Shown here: positions 1-8,372 of the stretch, piece by piece
Position numbering within the stretch: position 1 is the stretch's first letter
Layout of the letters: the number at the start of each line of letters is the position of its first letter
Source: JAPPHA01 sp963664045
GTDB taxonomy: Bacteria; Pseudomonadota; Alphaproteobacteria; Rhodobacterales; Rhodobacteraceae
DNA length: 64,000 bases
NCBI GenBank assembly: GCA_963664045.2
Contig: CAXXGT010000004.1
Coordinates: 372,001 to 436,000 of the forward strand
Direction: 5' to 3'
Position numbers and translations under genes: made by a program
Notes under the pieces: model-generated
Told to the model about the DNA's origin: nothing
The model's input: only the letters and a program-made list of their open reading frames with translations
Database searches by the model: none

Positions 1-905
1 GAGCAGATGGAGAACAGGATCACGCGCGTCCGCGCGACATTGATCCCGGCCCGCCGGGCGGCTTCCGCGTTTCCGCCGACCGCATAGACGTGGACCCCGA
101 ACGGCGTGTGCTCGGTGATGAACGTCAGCACCAGGGCGAGCCCGACCAGGACGAGAAGCAGTACTGGCACACCCATGTGGTTCGACAGCACGGCAACGGC
201 AACAATCGCCATGGCTGGAAACAGGGCGGCGTGCCCGAGCAACTCCAGTCGGTCGAGAGGAGCGGCCCCGGGTTGCCGCTTCCAGCGATAGGAACAGACG
301 GCGACGGCGGAGGCGGTTATGATGACGACAAGGAGCAGGGACAGCCAGAATGGCATGAAGGTCGAGGCGATGCTGAGCACCAGGGGATCGTCGATGAGGA
401 CCTGCCCGATCTGGTTGCCGACCAGCATCCGCTGTACGCCCTGCCAGACGAGGAGCCCGGTCAGCGTCACGATGAAGGACGGCGCCCCGATCACCGTGAT
501 GCACTTGCCGTGGATCCAGCCGATGGCCGCGCCACAGAGGATCGACGCGGCGATCGCCGCCGGACCGGGGATACCGTAAAATGATGCCGTCAGAACCAGG
601 ACCACCGCGCAGACACCGGAGACCGACCCCGCGGACAAGTCGATTTCCCCGACAAAAAGCACCAGGCTGACGCCAAGTGCCATGACGCCGAGCACGCCGA
701 CCTGCAAAGCGAGGTTCGACATGTTCCGCGGGGTCAGGAAATACGGGTTGGCCAGGTGAAAGACGACAAAAGCGACGAGGAGCGCGACCAGCACCGGAAT
801 GAATCCGAGTTCGCCCTGTCTGAGCCGGGAGACGAACCCGTCATGCGACGGTTCGCCGGACGGGTCCGGCGCGCCGGAAACTGCGGGCTCTACCCGGCTA
901 CTCAG
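1..905 (-). CDS. sugar ABC transporter permease, XylH/RbsC-like (partial, runs off window)
   Basis: Inner-membrane permease of a carbohydrate (CUT2-type) ABC importer. Translating the minus strand gives one open frame of hydrophobic segments. It includes FLTPRNMSNLALQ near the N-terminus, GEIDLSAGSV, and the family signature FGVHVYAVGGNAEAARRAGI near the window edge. The spacer before the signature is long, as in xylose-type XylH proteins rather than RbsC. It follows the ATPase gene directly. No ATG lies in frame. The best junction is a CTG overlapping the ATPase stop (CTGA at 905-902), a variant of the usual ATGA overlap; a downstream GTG would cut into the first membrane segment. The C-terminal part is outside the window. 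Substrate (xylose, ribose or other aldose) is inferred from family only. Confidence 0.85.
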   Translation of the reverse strand, partial: MSSRVEPAVSGAPDPSGEPSHDGFVSRLRQGELGFIPVLVALLVAFVVFHLANPYFLTPRNMSNLALQVGVLGVMALGVSLVLFVGEIDLSAGSVSGVCAVVLVLTASFYGIPGPAAIAASILCGAAIGWIHGKCITVIGAPSFIVTLTGLLVWQGVQRMLVGNQIGQVLIDDPLVLSIASTFMPFWLSLLLVVIITASAVAVCSYRWKRQPGAAPLDRLELLGHAALFPAMAIVAVAVLSNHMGVPVLLLVLVGLALVLTFITEHTPFGVHVYAVGGNAEAARRAGINVARTRVILFSIC

Positions 906-1687
906 TGCCTCGACTCCGCCGCGATGTCACTGCCCGTAATTCTCGCCACGACGTCGTCGGGCGTACAGGACCCTGGATCCATGTCGGCAATCTTGCGCCC
1001 GCGGCGCAGCACGGTCATGTGGTCGGCGACGGCAAAGACATCCGTCATGTTGTGGGAAATCATGACGATGCCGACTCCCCGATCGCGTAGGCGCGCTATG
1101 AGCCTGTGGACGTTCCCCGTCTGCTCGACGCCGAGCGCAGCGGTCGGTTCGTCGAACAGGACGACGCGGCGGCGCCACACGACTGCCCGGGCGATAGCCA
1201 CGGCCTGGCGCTGCCCGCCGGAGAGATTGCTGACCTGGCTGTGAAGGGACGGCATCCTCGCGCCGAGGCTTTCGAAAGCCCTGGCAGCCTCGCGCTCCAT
1301 CGACGGGCGGTCCAGAAACATCCGCCTGAAGGGGGCCACTCCCTTGCTGCGTTCCCGCCCGAGAAACAGGTTCTGGACGACACTCAGATTGTCGCAAAGC
1401 GCAAGGTCCTGGTAGACGGTTTCAATGCCGGCTTCGCTCGCCTGCCGCGGTGTCGTGATGGTCAGGGGCGCGCCGTCGATCAGGATGTCCCCGGAATCCG
1501 GCGTGAGGGCTCCTGAGAGTATCTTGACCAGCGTCGACTTGCCGGCTCCGTTGTCGCCGAGCAATGCCAGTACCGAACCGGCGTGGACAGTGATGTCCAC
1601 GCCGTTCAGCGCCTGTACGCGGCCGAACCTCTTGCTGAGGTTCCGGGTTTCTAGCAGTGCCAGGTCGGTTCCGCCGGCCGGGCCCAC
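902..1687 (-). CDS. sugar ABC transporter ATP-binding protein, XylG-like
   Basis: Cytoplasmic ATPase that energises the neighbouring sugar permease. A single ABC domain is visible: Walker A GDNGAGKST, signature LSGGQRQAVAIARA, Walker B VVLFDEP and a switch histidine in MISHNMTDV. At about 261 residues it is the single-domain XylG-type size, half of an RbsA-type protein. I chose a GTG start at 1687, immediately after the stop of the binding-protein gene. An upstream in-frame ATG at 1819 would only add residues that overlap the binding-protein gene in another frame and lack ABC homology. It overlaps the permease by 4 nt, so the three genes are one minus-strand operon. Confidence 0.85.
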   Translation of the reverse strand: MGPAGGTDLALLETRNLSKRFGRVQALNGVDITVHAGSVLALLGDNGAGKSTLVKILSGALTPDSGDILIDGAPLTITTPRQASEAGIETVYQDLALCDNLSVVQNLFLGRERSKGVAPFRRMFLDRPSMEREAARAFESLGARMPSLHSQVSNLSGGQRQAVAIARAVVWRRRVVLFDEPTAALGVEQTGNVHRLIARLRDRGVGIVMISHNMTDVFAVADHMTVLRRGRKIADMDPGSCTPDDVVARITGSDIAAESRH

Positions 1688-1688
1688 T

Positions 1689-2747
1689 TCAGAAGGTGCA
1701 AGCCTGCGCAGCAGTCCCCGTGCAGACGTCTTCGCGCTTGGTGAAACCGTCCTTGATAACCGTGTCGCCAATGTTGGAGACGTCGACGACCGTGGGTTGC
1801 AAGAGCAGCGCGGGGACATCTCCCGACTCGGTTGTCACCGCTTCCGGAAAGATTTCCGATACATCTTCGCCCTTGGCCAGAGCCACGGCACCGCGCGCAG
1901 CGGCACCCGCCTGTTGCTGAAGCGACTTGTAGACGGTCATCGTCTGCAGGCCGTTCAATATGTTCACGATTGCTGCGTCGCTGGCGTCCTGACCGGTCAC
2001 GAGAACCTTGCCGTGCATGTCGGAGCCCCGGAGGGCCGCAATGACGCCCTGCGCGAGTGTATCGTTCGCGGCAACGATACCGTCGATGCCGTTGTCGGTG
2101 GCCGTCAGGGCCTGTTCGATCGCGCGCTGCGCGTTCGCGGCAAGCCAGCCTTTTGCCTCGGCTTCATAGACGAGTTCGATCTTGCCAGCCGCGGCAAGCG
2201 GGTCGAGCACCTTGTGCGCACCGACCTTGAATGCCCTGCAGGCGGCACAGAACTGCTCGCCGTTCACGATTGCAATCCGGGCGCCTTCGGGAAGGTTGTC
2301 GACCAGGTACTGGGCCTGGAGCACGCCGACGAGTTCATTGTTGAAGGTCACAAACCCTTCCGTAACCACGCCGACCATCAGGCCATCATAGGCGATGACG
2401 GGCACGCCTTCACGCTGTGCCTGGCGGACGATCGGAACCGCTGTCGTCTCGCCGATGGTATTGATGACGATGGCCTTCACTCCCTGAGCAAGGACCGATT
2501 CCCCCTGGGCGATCTGACGGTTGCCGTCACCCTCGGCGTTCAGCGCGATGACTTCGATGGACGGATCCAGCGCCTTCACCGCCTCGATGAAGAACGGCCG
2601 GTCCTTCGTCTCCCACCTGTCGGCACACTGCGTGCACGGCATGAGAAACGCGATTTTCGTCGCTTCTGCAGCAAACGCGCTGGTTCCCGCGAAAATCGCC
2701 GCGACCATGCCGGCGGCTGCAAGAAAGTGCTTGTGTCCAGATTTCAT
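1689..2747 (-). CDS. sugar ABC transporter substrate-binding protein, XylF-like
   Basis: Periplasmic binding protein of the importer and first gene of the operon. A 352-aa protein with a clear Sec signal peptide (MKSGHKHFLAAAGMVAAI then SAFA cleavage near residue 26) followed by a type I periplasmic-binding fold with the family phrases VKAIVINTIGETTAVP, VPVIAYDG, GIDGIVAANDTLAQGVIAAL and VTGQDAS. A CxxC (CTQC) sits early in the mature protein, which is not typical. The start is supported by an AGGGGGA ribosome site upstream of the ATG at 2747. Ligand is probably a pentose or other aldose; the sequence alone does not say which. Confidence 0.88.
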   Translation of the reverse strand: MKSGHKHFLAAAGMVAAIFAGTSAFAAEATKIAFLMPCTQCADRWETKDRPFFIEAVKALDPSIEVIALNAEGDGNRQIAQGESVLAQGVKAIVINTIGETTAVPIVRQAQREGVPVIAYDGLMVGVVTEGFVTFNNELVGVLQAQYLVDNLPEGARIAIVNGEQFCAACRAFKVGAHKVLDPLAAAGKIELVYEAEAKGWLAANAQRAIEQALTATDNGIDGIVAANDTLAQGVIAALRGSDMHGKVLVTGQDASDAAIVNILNGLQTMTVYKSLQQQAGAAARGAVALAKGEDVSEIFPEAVTTESGDVPALLLQPTVVDVSNIGDTVIKDGFTKREDVCTGTAAQACTF

Positions 2748-2809
2748 GTTGATTTCCCCCTTGATTTGACCGGATCCTGCTGAATGCGATCCGGCAACAC
2801 ATATCTTGT

Positions 2810-2820
2810 CGTTTCAAACG
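2810..2820. promoter_or_regulatory. candidate operator upstream of the sugar importer operon
   Basis: A perfect 11-bp palindrome (CGTTTCAAACG) is followed at once by the half-repeat TGCAAACG. It lies about 65 bp upstream of the binding-protein start in an otherwise gene-free stretch. It has the form of a LacI- or ROK-type operator. No regulator gene is adjacent, so the partner is unknown. Confidence 0.3.
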
Positions 2821-2929
2821 TGCAAACGCACGCCAAATTTGTACCCAATCTGGTTCTGGCCTGCAACCGGCGTAGCCGCGAACATGGCTTGGGAACTGTA
2901 TCCTGCGTATCTGACGTCGTTGGAATTTT

Positions 2930-3340
2930 CCTCTGGCGGGAACGCGTCGAGCGGAGTGCCGATCTGCCCATATGATGCCTCGGAGGTTCATTCCGAAGCA
3001 TTGCAATGACCTGCTCGATCGGGTTCAGGTCCGAGCCGCGAGAGGAAGGAACGGCAGGTTCCATCCGGCCCTGAGGGGGATCGCCTGTCTGGCCTTTTCG
3101 CCCTTGTGGCAGGACAGGCCGTCCATTGCCGCCACGTCACTGGACGGCAGGGTCGGGAAGAGGGAACTGTTCAACACAGACGCGGGAGGCGTCATCTGTG
3201 ACAGGTTGATCAAGAACGAATGGCGCATCGATCCGGCCGAAGCGCAATGCGGCAATGAAGCTCATCGTGTGCCAGTGACTATGCGGTTCCTGCCCGATCA
3301 GGCGCTTGCCCCCCAACCAGTCGCGGAAGACTGTCATGTT
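2930..3340 (-). pseudogene. IS630-family transposase remnant
   Basis: Minus-strand translation gives DDE-transposase phrases typical of IS630 elements in two frames: DWLGGKRLIGQEPHSHWHTM and FIAALRFGRIDAPFVLDQP around 3337-3190, then DLNPIEQVIAMLRNEP near 3010. The middle catalytic block (MDNLGSHKG in intact relatives) is reduced to AMDGLSCHKGEKAR, and the parts are out of frame. Sequence from 3341 to 3513 shows only weak traces of the same element. It separates the sugar importer promoter from the gene at 3514. Dead element. Confidence 0.7.
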
Positions 3341-3513
3341 GTTTGTTGCTCAGGTCTCGCTGTCATGAAGACCGGCCACCACGGAACGACCCGTTTCTCT
3401 TGGCATGTCCATCGGGCTCTGCCCGAACAAACGATGGGATGATGCGCTCCGTGTGACCGCCCGTCAGCCTGGACTTGGTGCGCTTGCCGCCGCAAACGTG
3501 TGTTGACGCCGTG

Positions 3514-4369
3514 TCAGGCTCCGGGCGCGATTTCGATTTCTATCCGACAATGATCGCTCGGCCCCCATTCATCGGGCGCATTGAGGGCTCGCACCGACAG
3601 CGAGTCGGTAAGTTCCCTTGAGGCGAAGACATAGTCAAGCTGGCGTGTTGCCGTCTCCGGCCTCTTGCGGTTGGAATGAAAGGTGCGGACATTCCTGCTG
3701 TCTCGCGGCAATTCGTCCGGCCAGGGATCGGCCTGCCTGCCGTTCGGGTATTCCGGCCCGACGCAGGACAATCCCATGATTTCCAAGCGGTCGAATACGG
3801 TCCTGTAGCGGGCAGCCCAATACTCGTCGCCATATTCGCCGTAGCCGCGCAGAATATTCATGTCGCCGGCCGCCAGTACGCGATGCCCGGTCTCATTCGC
3901 GATGAATGTGGACAGGTCGGAAACGACACGGTGAGCTGAGCCGTCCGAGAAAATGGAATTACCTCATGTCCGGGCATGGCTCCGCACCCATGGCGCATAC
4001 ATCGATACAGCGATTACGGTTCTCGCCCGAGGGCGGCTTGACGGACGCTGCGGCTAATGTGCCGGGCCAACTGGCCACCAGTTCTCCGGTTCTTGCCGTA
4101 TCGAGCGATTTCGTCTCGGTCCAGTCGACCTCGGTGCGGTCGGACAGCTTGAAGATTGCCGTTCTGTACGCGGGACGCCCACCCACGATCATGGTTTCCC
4201 AAGGTGCGGAATCGACATCGATCGCTGAATTGGCGCTGATAAGCTTTGCCACGTCCGGCGGGGGTTCTCCGGCTTCCTGAAGCAGGGCCAAGTCGAAATC
4301 GAATTCGAGATCGAGCAGAAATCGCCATGATTCGTGCTTACGTGCCATGTTCCAGGAGATGATTTTCAT
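3514..4369 (-). pseudogene. endonuclease/exonuclease/phosphatase (EEP) family protein, broken
   Basis: Start at 4369 gives MKIISWNMARKHESW, the classic EEP N-terminus, and later FDLALLQEAGEPP with the metal-binding Glu. The frame then ends at 3959. One base away, the reading TVIAVSMYAPW and, after one in-frame TGA, FSDGSAHRVVSDLS, VLAAGDMNI and finally RQLDYVFAS ... GPSDHCRIEIEI continues the fold to 3514. So one frameshift near 4040 and one nonsense codon (probably Trp TGG to TGA) break a roughly 285-aa protein. The catalytic Asn (GDMN) and final His (SDHC) are still visible. No partner gene is obvious. Confidence 0.75.
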
Positions 4370-4890
4370 CGCAATTCGGGCCTCAAGGTAGTCGGGCAAT
4401 GCCCCTACAGGGTATCGGCCGCAATGCTCTTTGCGATAACCTGAAGGGGCAATCGGCACAATTGCGGGTCGCCCGACGGCATTGCGACCATTTCACGAAG
4501 CGATGTAGTACGATACTCGACGACGCAGCTACCTGTCGGGCAGTCAAACAGTGGTCAAGAAGCGCCATTGCCTCCAGGCAAATCCATCGAAAACCATGGT
4601 TTTACAGGTAACCGAGGTTGTTGGTGAGATTGGCGAACCCGATCCTGAGGCGTGCCCAAGCGAAATGTCGATCGTGCAGATCATTAACGTCATGGCCTGT
4701 TTCCCACGACCGTTTCAAAATAGGTGCGGATCCCTGGTGTCATCTCCGACCAATGCTCACGGAAACAACGGTGGTGAACTTCGCGTCGCACCGCACGAGA
4801 TTGCCGGTTGATTTGAATACACACGCCATCCGTTCGTTGTTTGTTCTTTAATCCGAACTAGGGTATTGATGCGTTCACAAAGGATCACGC
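4370..4890. other. intergenic region upstream of the DUF5131/TcmP cassette
   Basis: About 520 bp with no gene I can support in any frame. It is a transition from high-GC flank to more AT-rich sequence close to 4800-4890 and ends with AAGGAT six bases before the ATG at 4891. It probably holds the cassette promoter, but no convincing -35/-10 pair was found. Confidence 0.4.
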
Positions 4891-5649
4891 ATGGGTCAGG
4901 CATCCAGGATTGAATGGACAGACGCGACGTGGAATCCGGTTACGGGTTGCACGAAGATTGGTCCCGGCTGTGCAAATTGCTACGCGGAACGGTTTGCGGA
5001 GCGGTGGCGTGGCATTAAGGGGCATCCCTATGAGCAAGGGTTCGATCTCCGTCTCTGGCCGTCGCGGTTGGGACAGCCTGCTTCCTGGAAGAAGCCGCGC
5101 ATGATTTTTGTTAACTCCATGAGCGATCTGTTTCACAAGAAAGTCGACCGTGATCATATTGATCTTGTTTTTGACTCGATGGAGCAGGCTGACTGGCACG
5201 TCTACCAGGTCCTCACAAAGCGGAGTTCGTTGATGCGCAACTACGTACGGAGGCGATACAGCGGTGCTCCCGTACCCTCGCATATTTGGCTCGGGACCTC
5301 GGTGGAGGATGCTGCGCACAAGGGACGCATTCGACACTTACGGCAAATCAACTCCGAAGCCCGCTTCATATCCTTTGAGCCGCTGCTTGGACGAATTGGT
5401 GAGGTCGATCTGTCAGGAATCGCTTGGGCTATCGTAGGCGGTGAGAGCGGCCCGCGTGCGAGGAGAATGGCTCCCGAATGGGCGACTGAACTGCGGGACC
5501 GGTGCAGGGAAGAGGGTGTGGCGTTCTTTTTCAAGCAATGGGGCGGTCCGCGGCCAAAATCTGGTGGGCGTCTTCTCGAAGACCGAGAGTGGAACGGATT
5601 CCCATGGCAGATTGTGCCGAGAAAAATACTTCAGTCTTTACGGGCATAG
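4891..5649 (+). CDS. DUF5131 family (phage Gp37/Gp68-like) three-Cys-motif protein
   Basis: A 252-aa cytoplasmic protein of the DUF5131 family. The N-terminal block IEWTDATWNPVTGC leads into a cysteine cluster C20-x6-C27-x2-C30 (CTKIGPGCANC), then YAERFAERW, FVNSMSDLFHKKV, WHVYQVLTKR, HIWLGTSVED, FISFEPLLG, IVGGESGPRARRM and FFFKQWGG, all hallmarks of the family. The cysteine cluster suggests an iron-sulfur or radical-SAM-like centre, though spacing differs from the classic CxxxCxxC; this is inference. It is followed after 16 nt by tcmP, its usual partner. Codon use is visibly more AT-rich than in the flanks, which fits horizontal transfer. The function of the family is not established to my knowledge. 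Confidence 0.9.
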   Translation: MGQASRIEWTDATWNPVTGCTKIGPGCANCYAERFAERWRGIKGHPYEQGFDLRLWPSRLGQPASWKKPRMIFVNSMSDLFHKKVDRDHIDLVFDSMEQADWHVYQVLTKRSSLMRNYVRRRYSGAPVPSHIWLGTSVEDAAHKGRIRHLRQINSEARFISFEPLLGRIGEVDLSGIAWAIVGGESGPRARRMAPEWATELRDRCREEGVAFFFKQWGGPRPKSGGRLLEDREWNGFPWQIVPRKILQSLRA

Positions 5650-5665
5650 GCGGAATATTTGGTGA

Positions 5666-6802
5666 ATGATACCGAACTCTTACCGTGGGCGCGAACAGTC
5701 CTACATAAAGCATCAGTTTTTGACTCGGTATCTTCAGACAGCAGCCTACAAGATACTGCAAGGGCGATCACCGATCTTTAATTTCGTTGACGCATTTGCG
5801 GGTCCATGGCGTGTCTCGGATGAAGACTATTCCGACGCGTCATTCCATCAGGCGCTACGAACACTGGAGGCTGTAAGGACCGATTTGGGCGAGAATGGTA
5901 TCGGCGGCCTCAAGATCCGATTTTGTTTCTGTGAACGCCGGGCGACAGCAATCGCTCAACTTCGCAAGTACGCGGAGGCCCATGGGAATCTTGAGATCCA
6001 CGTCTTTCACGGGCCCTTTGAGGATCATTTGGACGACATTGCTGCCGTCTGCCGCGATGGATTCACGTTCAGCTTCATTGATCCGACAGGCTGGAACATT
6101 CGGTCAGAACCCATTCTCAAATTCCTCAAGAATCGAAGAGGAGAATTCCTGCTCAATTTCATGGCGGAGCACGTAAACCGACATGCCGAATATTCGCAGG
6201 TTGAGGAGTCGTTCGGTCGCTTTCTTGCCGATCCCGATTGGAGCGATGAGTTTAACGAGTTGCCGCCGGAATGGAGTAATGAGCAACGCGTGCTCCATTT
6301 GCTGAGGCGAAAAATAAAGACAACAGGCGCAGCTGCTTACGTGCCCGACTTTCCAATCCTCAAGCCCCGCGAGCGGCGAGTGAAAATGCGTCTCCTACTC
6401 GGGACTCACTCGGCAAAAGGTCTTGAAGTATTCCGTGACGTCCAGGGGAAAGTCGAGAAACGGGAAATCAAGACCCGTAACCAATTACGAAGCGAAGGCC
6501 AGCGGCAAGTCAGCTTGTTTTCGGACGACGAGATCGCTGCCTTGCAACAACAAGCTGCGGGAATTGGTTGTCCGGAATATCTGCGGGAAGCGGAAACCCG
6601 GATTGTGACAAGACTTTCCAAGGTCGGCTCGCAGGCTTTTTCGGCGATCACCGCCCATGTCCTTGAGACAATCCCTATACGGCTCCCACAATTAAAAATG
6701 TTGGTGAACGACATGAAGGATCGGCGCATCTTGACATTTGAGCTACCACCTAGAAAGCAGAAACCGCAGGAAACCACGAGAATATCTTTGTTGAAGTCAT
6801 GA
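5666..6802 (+). CDS. tcmP: three-Cys-motif partner protein TcmP
   Basis: A 378-aa protein matching the TcmP family, named because it occurs next to the three-Cys (DUF5131) protein. Visible marks are REQSYIKHQFLTRYLQTAAY at the start, FVDAFAGPW near residue 35, RFCFCERRATAIAQL, FSFIDPTGWNIR and FLLNFMAEHVNRH. The order Rossmann-like strand, FAGP, acidic loop and DPTG resembles a nucleotide- or SAM-binding fold. The C-terminal third is charged and variable. It is the second gene of a two-gene operon. Low wobble GC matches its partner and not the flanks. Role unknown; a defence or nucleic-acid modification role is only a guess from its mobile context. Confidence 0.85.
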   Translation: MIPNSYRGREQSYIKHQFLTRYLQTAAYKILQGRSPIFNFVDAFAGPWRVSDEDYSDASFHQALRTLEAVRTDLGENGIGGLKIRFCFCERRATAIAQLRKYAEAHGNLEIHVFHGPFEDHLDDIAAVCRDGFTFSFIDPTGWNIRSEPILKFLKNRRGEFLLNFMAEHVNRHAEYSQVEESFGRFLADPDWSDEFNELPPEWSNEQRVLHLLRRKIKTTGAAAYVPDFPILKPRERRVKMRLLLGTHSAKGLEVFRDVQGKVEKREIKTRNQLRSEGQRQVSLFSDDEIAALQQQAAGIGCPEYLREAETRIVTRLSKVGSQAFSAITAHVLETIPIRLPQLKMLVNDMKDRRILTFELPPRKQKPQETTRISLLKS

Positions 6803-6835
6803 CGCCCTGGCAACCTTTTGAAGAAGGAGATCAGC

Positions 6836-7852
6836 ATGGAACTGGCCACACGGCATTGGGACCGGCACGATAATGGCGGCTTGACGTTCACCGAACTCGG
6901 GTTCGGGACTGCGCCGTTCGGCAATCTTTACAAGGCGATAGACGATCGGACGGCGGACTCGATCCTCGAGTGCGCCTGGGAATCGGGCGTGCGGTACTTT
7001 GATACGGCTCCATTGTACGGACTTGGCCTTTCGGAGACGCGGCTTGGCCGGTTCCTGAGAAACAGGCCGCGTGACAGCTTTGTCTTGTCCACCAAGATCG
7101 GCCGTCTCCTGCGCGCCACGACTCCCGACAAGCGCGAAGGAATCGGGAAATGGTTCGATGTGCCAAGCCGAAACGGGGTCTACGACTACGGCCACGACGG
7201 CGTCCTGCGTTCCCTGGAGTTCTCGCTTGAACGGCTGGGACTGGACCGCGTCGATATTCTCTATGCCCATGATCTAGACCTGTTCAACCACGGGAGTCAG
7301 CAGGCGGTCGATGCAAGGCTGCAGGAATTCATCGACGGCGGATACAAGGCGTTGCTTCGTTTGCGCGATGAAGGCGTGATCTGCGCTTTCGGCGCTGGAA
7401 TCAACGAATGGGAGCCGGCCCAGTGGCTGGCCGAACGATGCGATTTCGACATTTTTCTCCTGGCCGGTCGATACACGTTGCTCGAACAGGAAGCGGGAAA
7501 GACCTTTCTCCCTCTCTGCCGGGAACGGGGGATCGGCGTGACCATCGGTGGTCCGTACAATTCGGGCATTCTTGCCTCGGGCCCGCGCCCGGGCGCGTTC
7601 TACAACTACAGTCCGGCTCCCGCGGAGACGCTCGATCGTGTCGCCCGGATAGACGCGATCTGCACCGCAAACGGCGTTCGAATGATCGACGCAGCTTTCC
7701 AGTTTCCCCTCAGGGAACCGGCCGTGCTTTCAGTCATGCCAGGCGGCCAGGGCGTCGACGAAATGAAGGACAATCTTCGGGCGAGCCAGGCAGACATTCC
7801 TCCCGGGGTCTGGGAGGAACTGGCCGCGGCGGGGTTGCTGGCAGACGGGTAA
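6836..7852 (+). CDS. aldo/keto reductase, L-fucose / D-threo-aldose 1-dehydrogenase type
   Basis: A NAD(P)-dependent oxidoreductase of about 338 aa that would oxidise an aldose at C1 to the lactone. Marks are LTFTELGFGTAPFGNLY, RYFDTAPLYGLGLSETRLG (catalytic Asp and Tyr), FVLSTKIGRLL (catalytic Lys), VDILYAHDLD with the active-site His, and the PYNSG and FPLREPAV region of the L-fucose dehydrogenase subgroup. The ATG at 6836 was chosen because AAGGAG sits six bases upstream; an in-frame ATG at 6818 has no such site. It fits with the lactonase-like amidohydrolase at 20346 and the sugar importer at 1-2747, all separated now by mobile DNA. Confidence 0.85.
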   Translation: MELATRHWDRHDNGGLTFTELGFGTAPFGNLYKAIDDRTADSILECAWESGVRYFDTAPLYGLGLSETRLGRFLRNRPRDSFVLSTKIGRLLRATTPDKREGIGKWFDVPSRNGVYDYGHDGVLRSLEFSLERLGLDRVDILYAHDLDLFNHGSQQAVDARLQEFIDGGYKALLRLRDEGVICAFGAGINEWEPAQWLAERCDFDIFLLAGRYTLLEQEAGKTFLPLCRERGIGVTIGGPYNSGILASGPRPGAFYNYSPAPAETLDRVARIDAICTANGVRMIDAAFQFPLREPAVLSVMPGGQGVDEMKDNLRASQADIPPGVWEELAAAGLLADG

Positions 7853-7959
7853 TCCCCCCGTTTTGAACGGGTTTCGATAGTCGTCTCGCTTACACCGTCG
7901 ATCCTTCGACACGAGATTCGTTTGGTGACGGGAAAGGCTGATTCTCCTCCATACGAACG

Positions 7960-8330
7960 GTGAATTCGGGGGCAACCTGTCAGTAAGTGTCGCGTGCAGG
8001 TTCGTTCCAGTGCTTTCGGTCGATTTTCCGATAAGGGGATTCCCTTGGCATTCGACCCGTGTCTCCAGGAGGGCAGGGGTTATTCGCAGACAGGCGCACG
8101 AACTGGTGTCGGCGTTGGGGCAAAGGCAGAGATCGACGATCCTCGGGAGCACCTTGCCCTGGCCCCGACCGGTTTGCCGGACAAAATGAACATTCCGCGC
8201 GGCGGGACTCGCGGCACGCCGAACGGAACCAGGAGATTGTCAAATCCCGTGGCTGGATCACGCTCCCGTGCGACGGGTTCCGGGACCTGAAGAGTCTTCC
8301 GAAGCGCCCGTCGAACAATGGCTCGATTAT
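7960..8330 (+). pseudogene. IS66-family left-end remnant
   Basis: This stretch aligns by eye with the left part of the IS66 element at 52335. Shared stretches include GAATTCGGG..ACCTG.CAG, then CCGAT.AGGGGATTCCCTT, ATTCGCAGAC..., and further on GAAG.CTTCCGAAGCGCCC. The reading frame is destroyed and only the terminal sequence plus the N-terminal part of the tnpC region remains. It lies between the aldo/keto reductase and the RpiR gene, with the end near 8330 merging into the RpiR gene 3' end. Confidence 0.6.
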
Positions 8331-8372
8331 GGACTCGCCCTTGCTGGCGATGTCCGAGACTTTCGCATTGCT

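Noticed and set aside
1425..2783. 452-codon plus-strand frame across the sugar importer genes
   Set aside because: Antisense to the XylF- and XylG-like genes, which have clear motifs on the minus strand.
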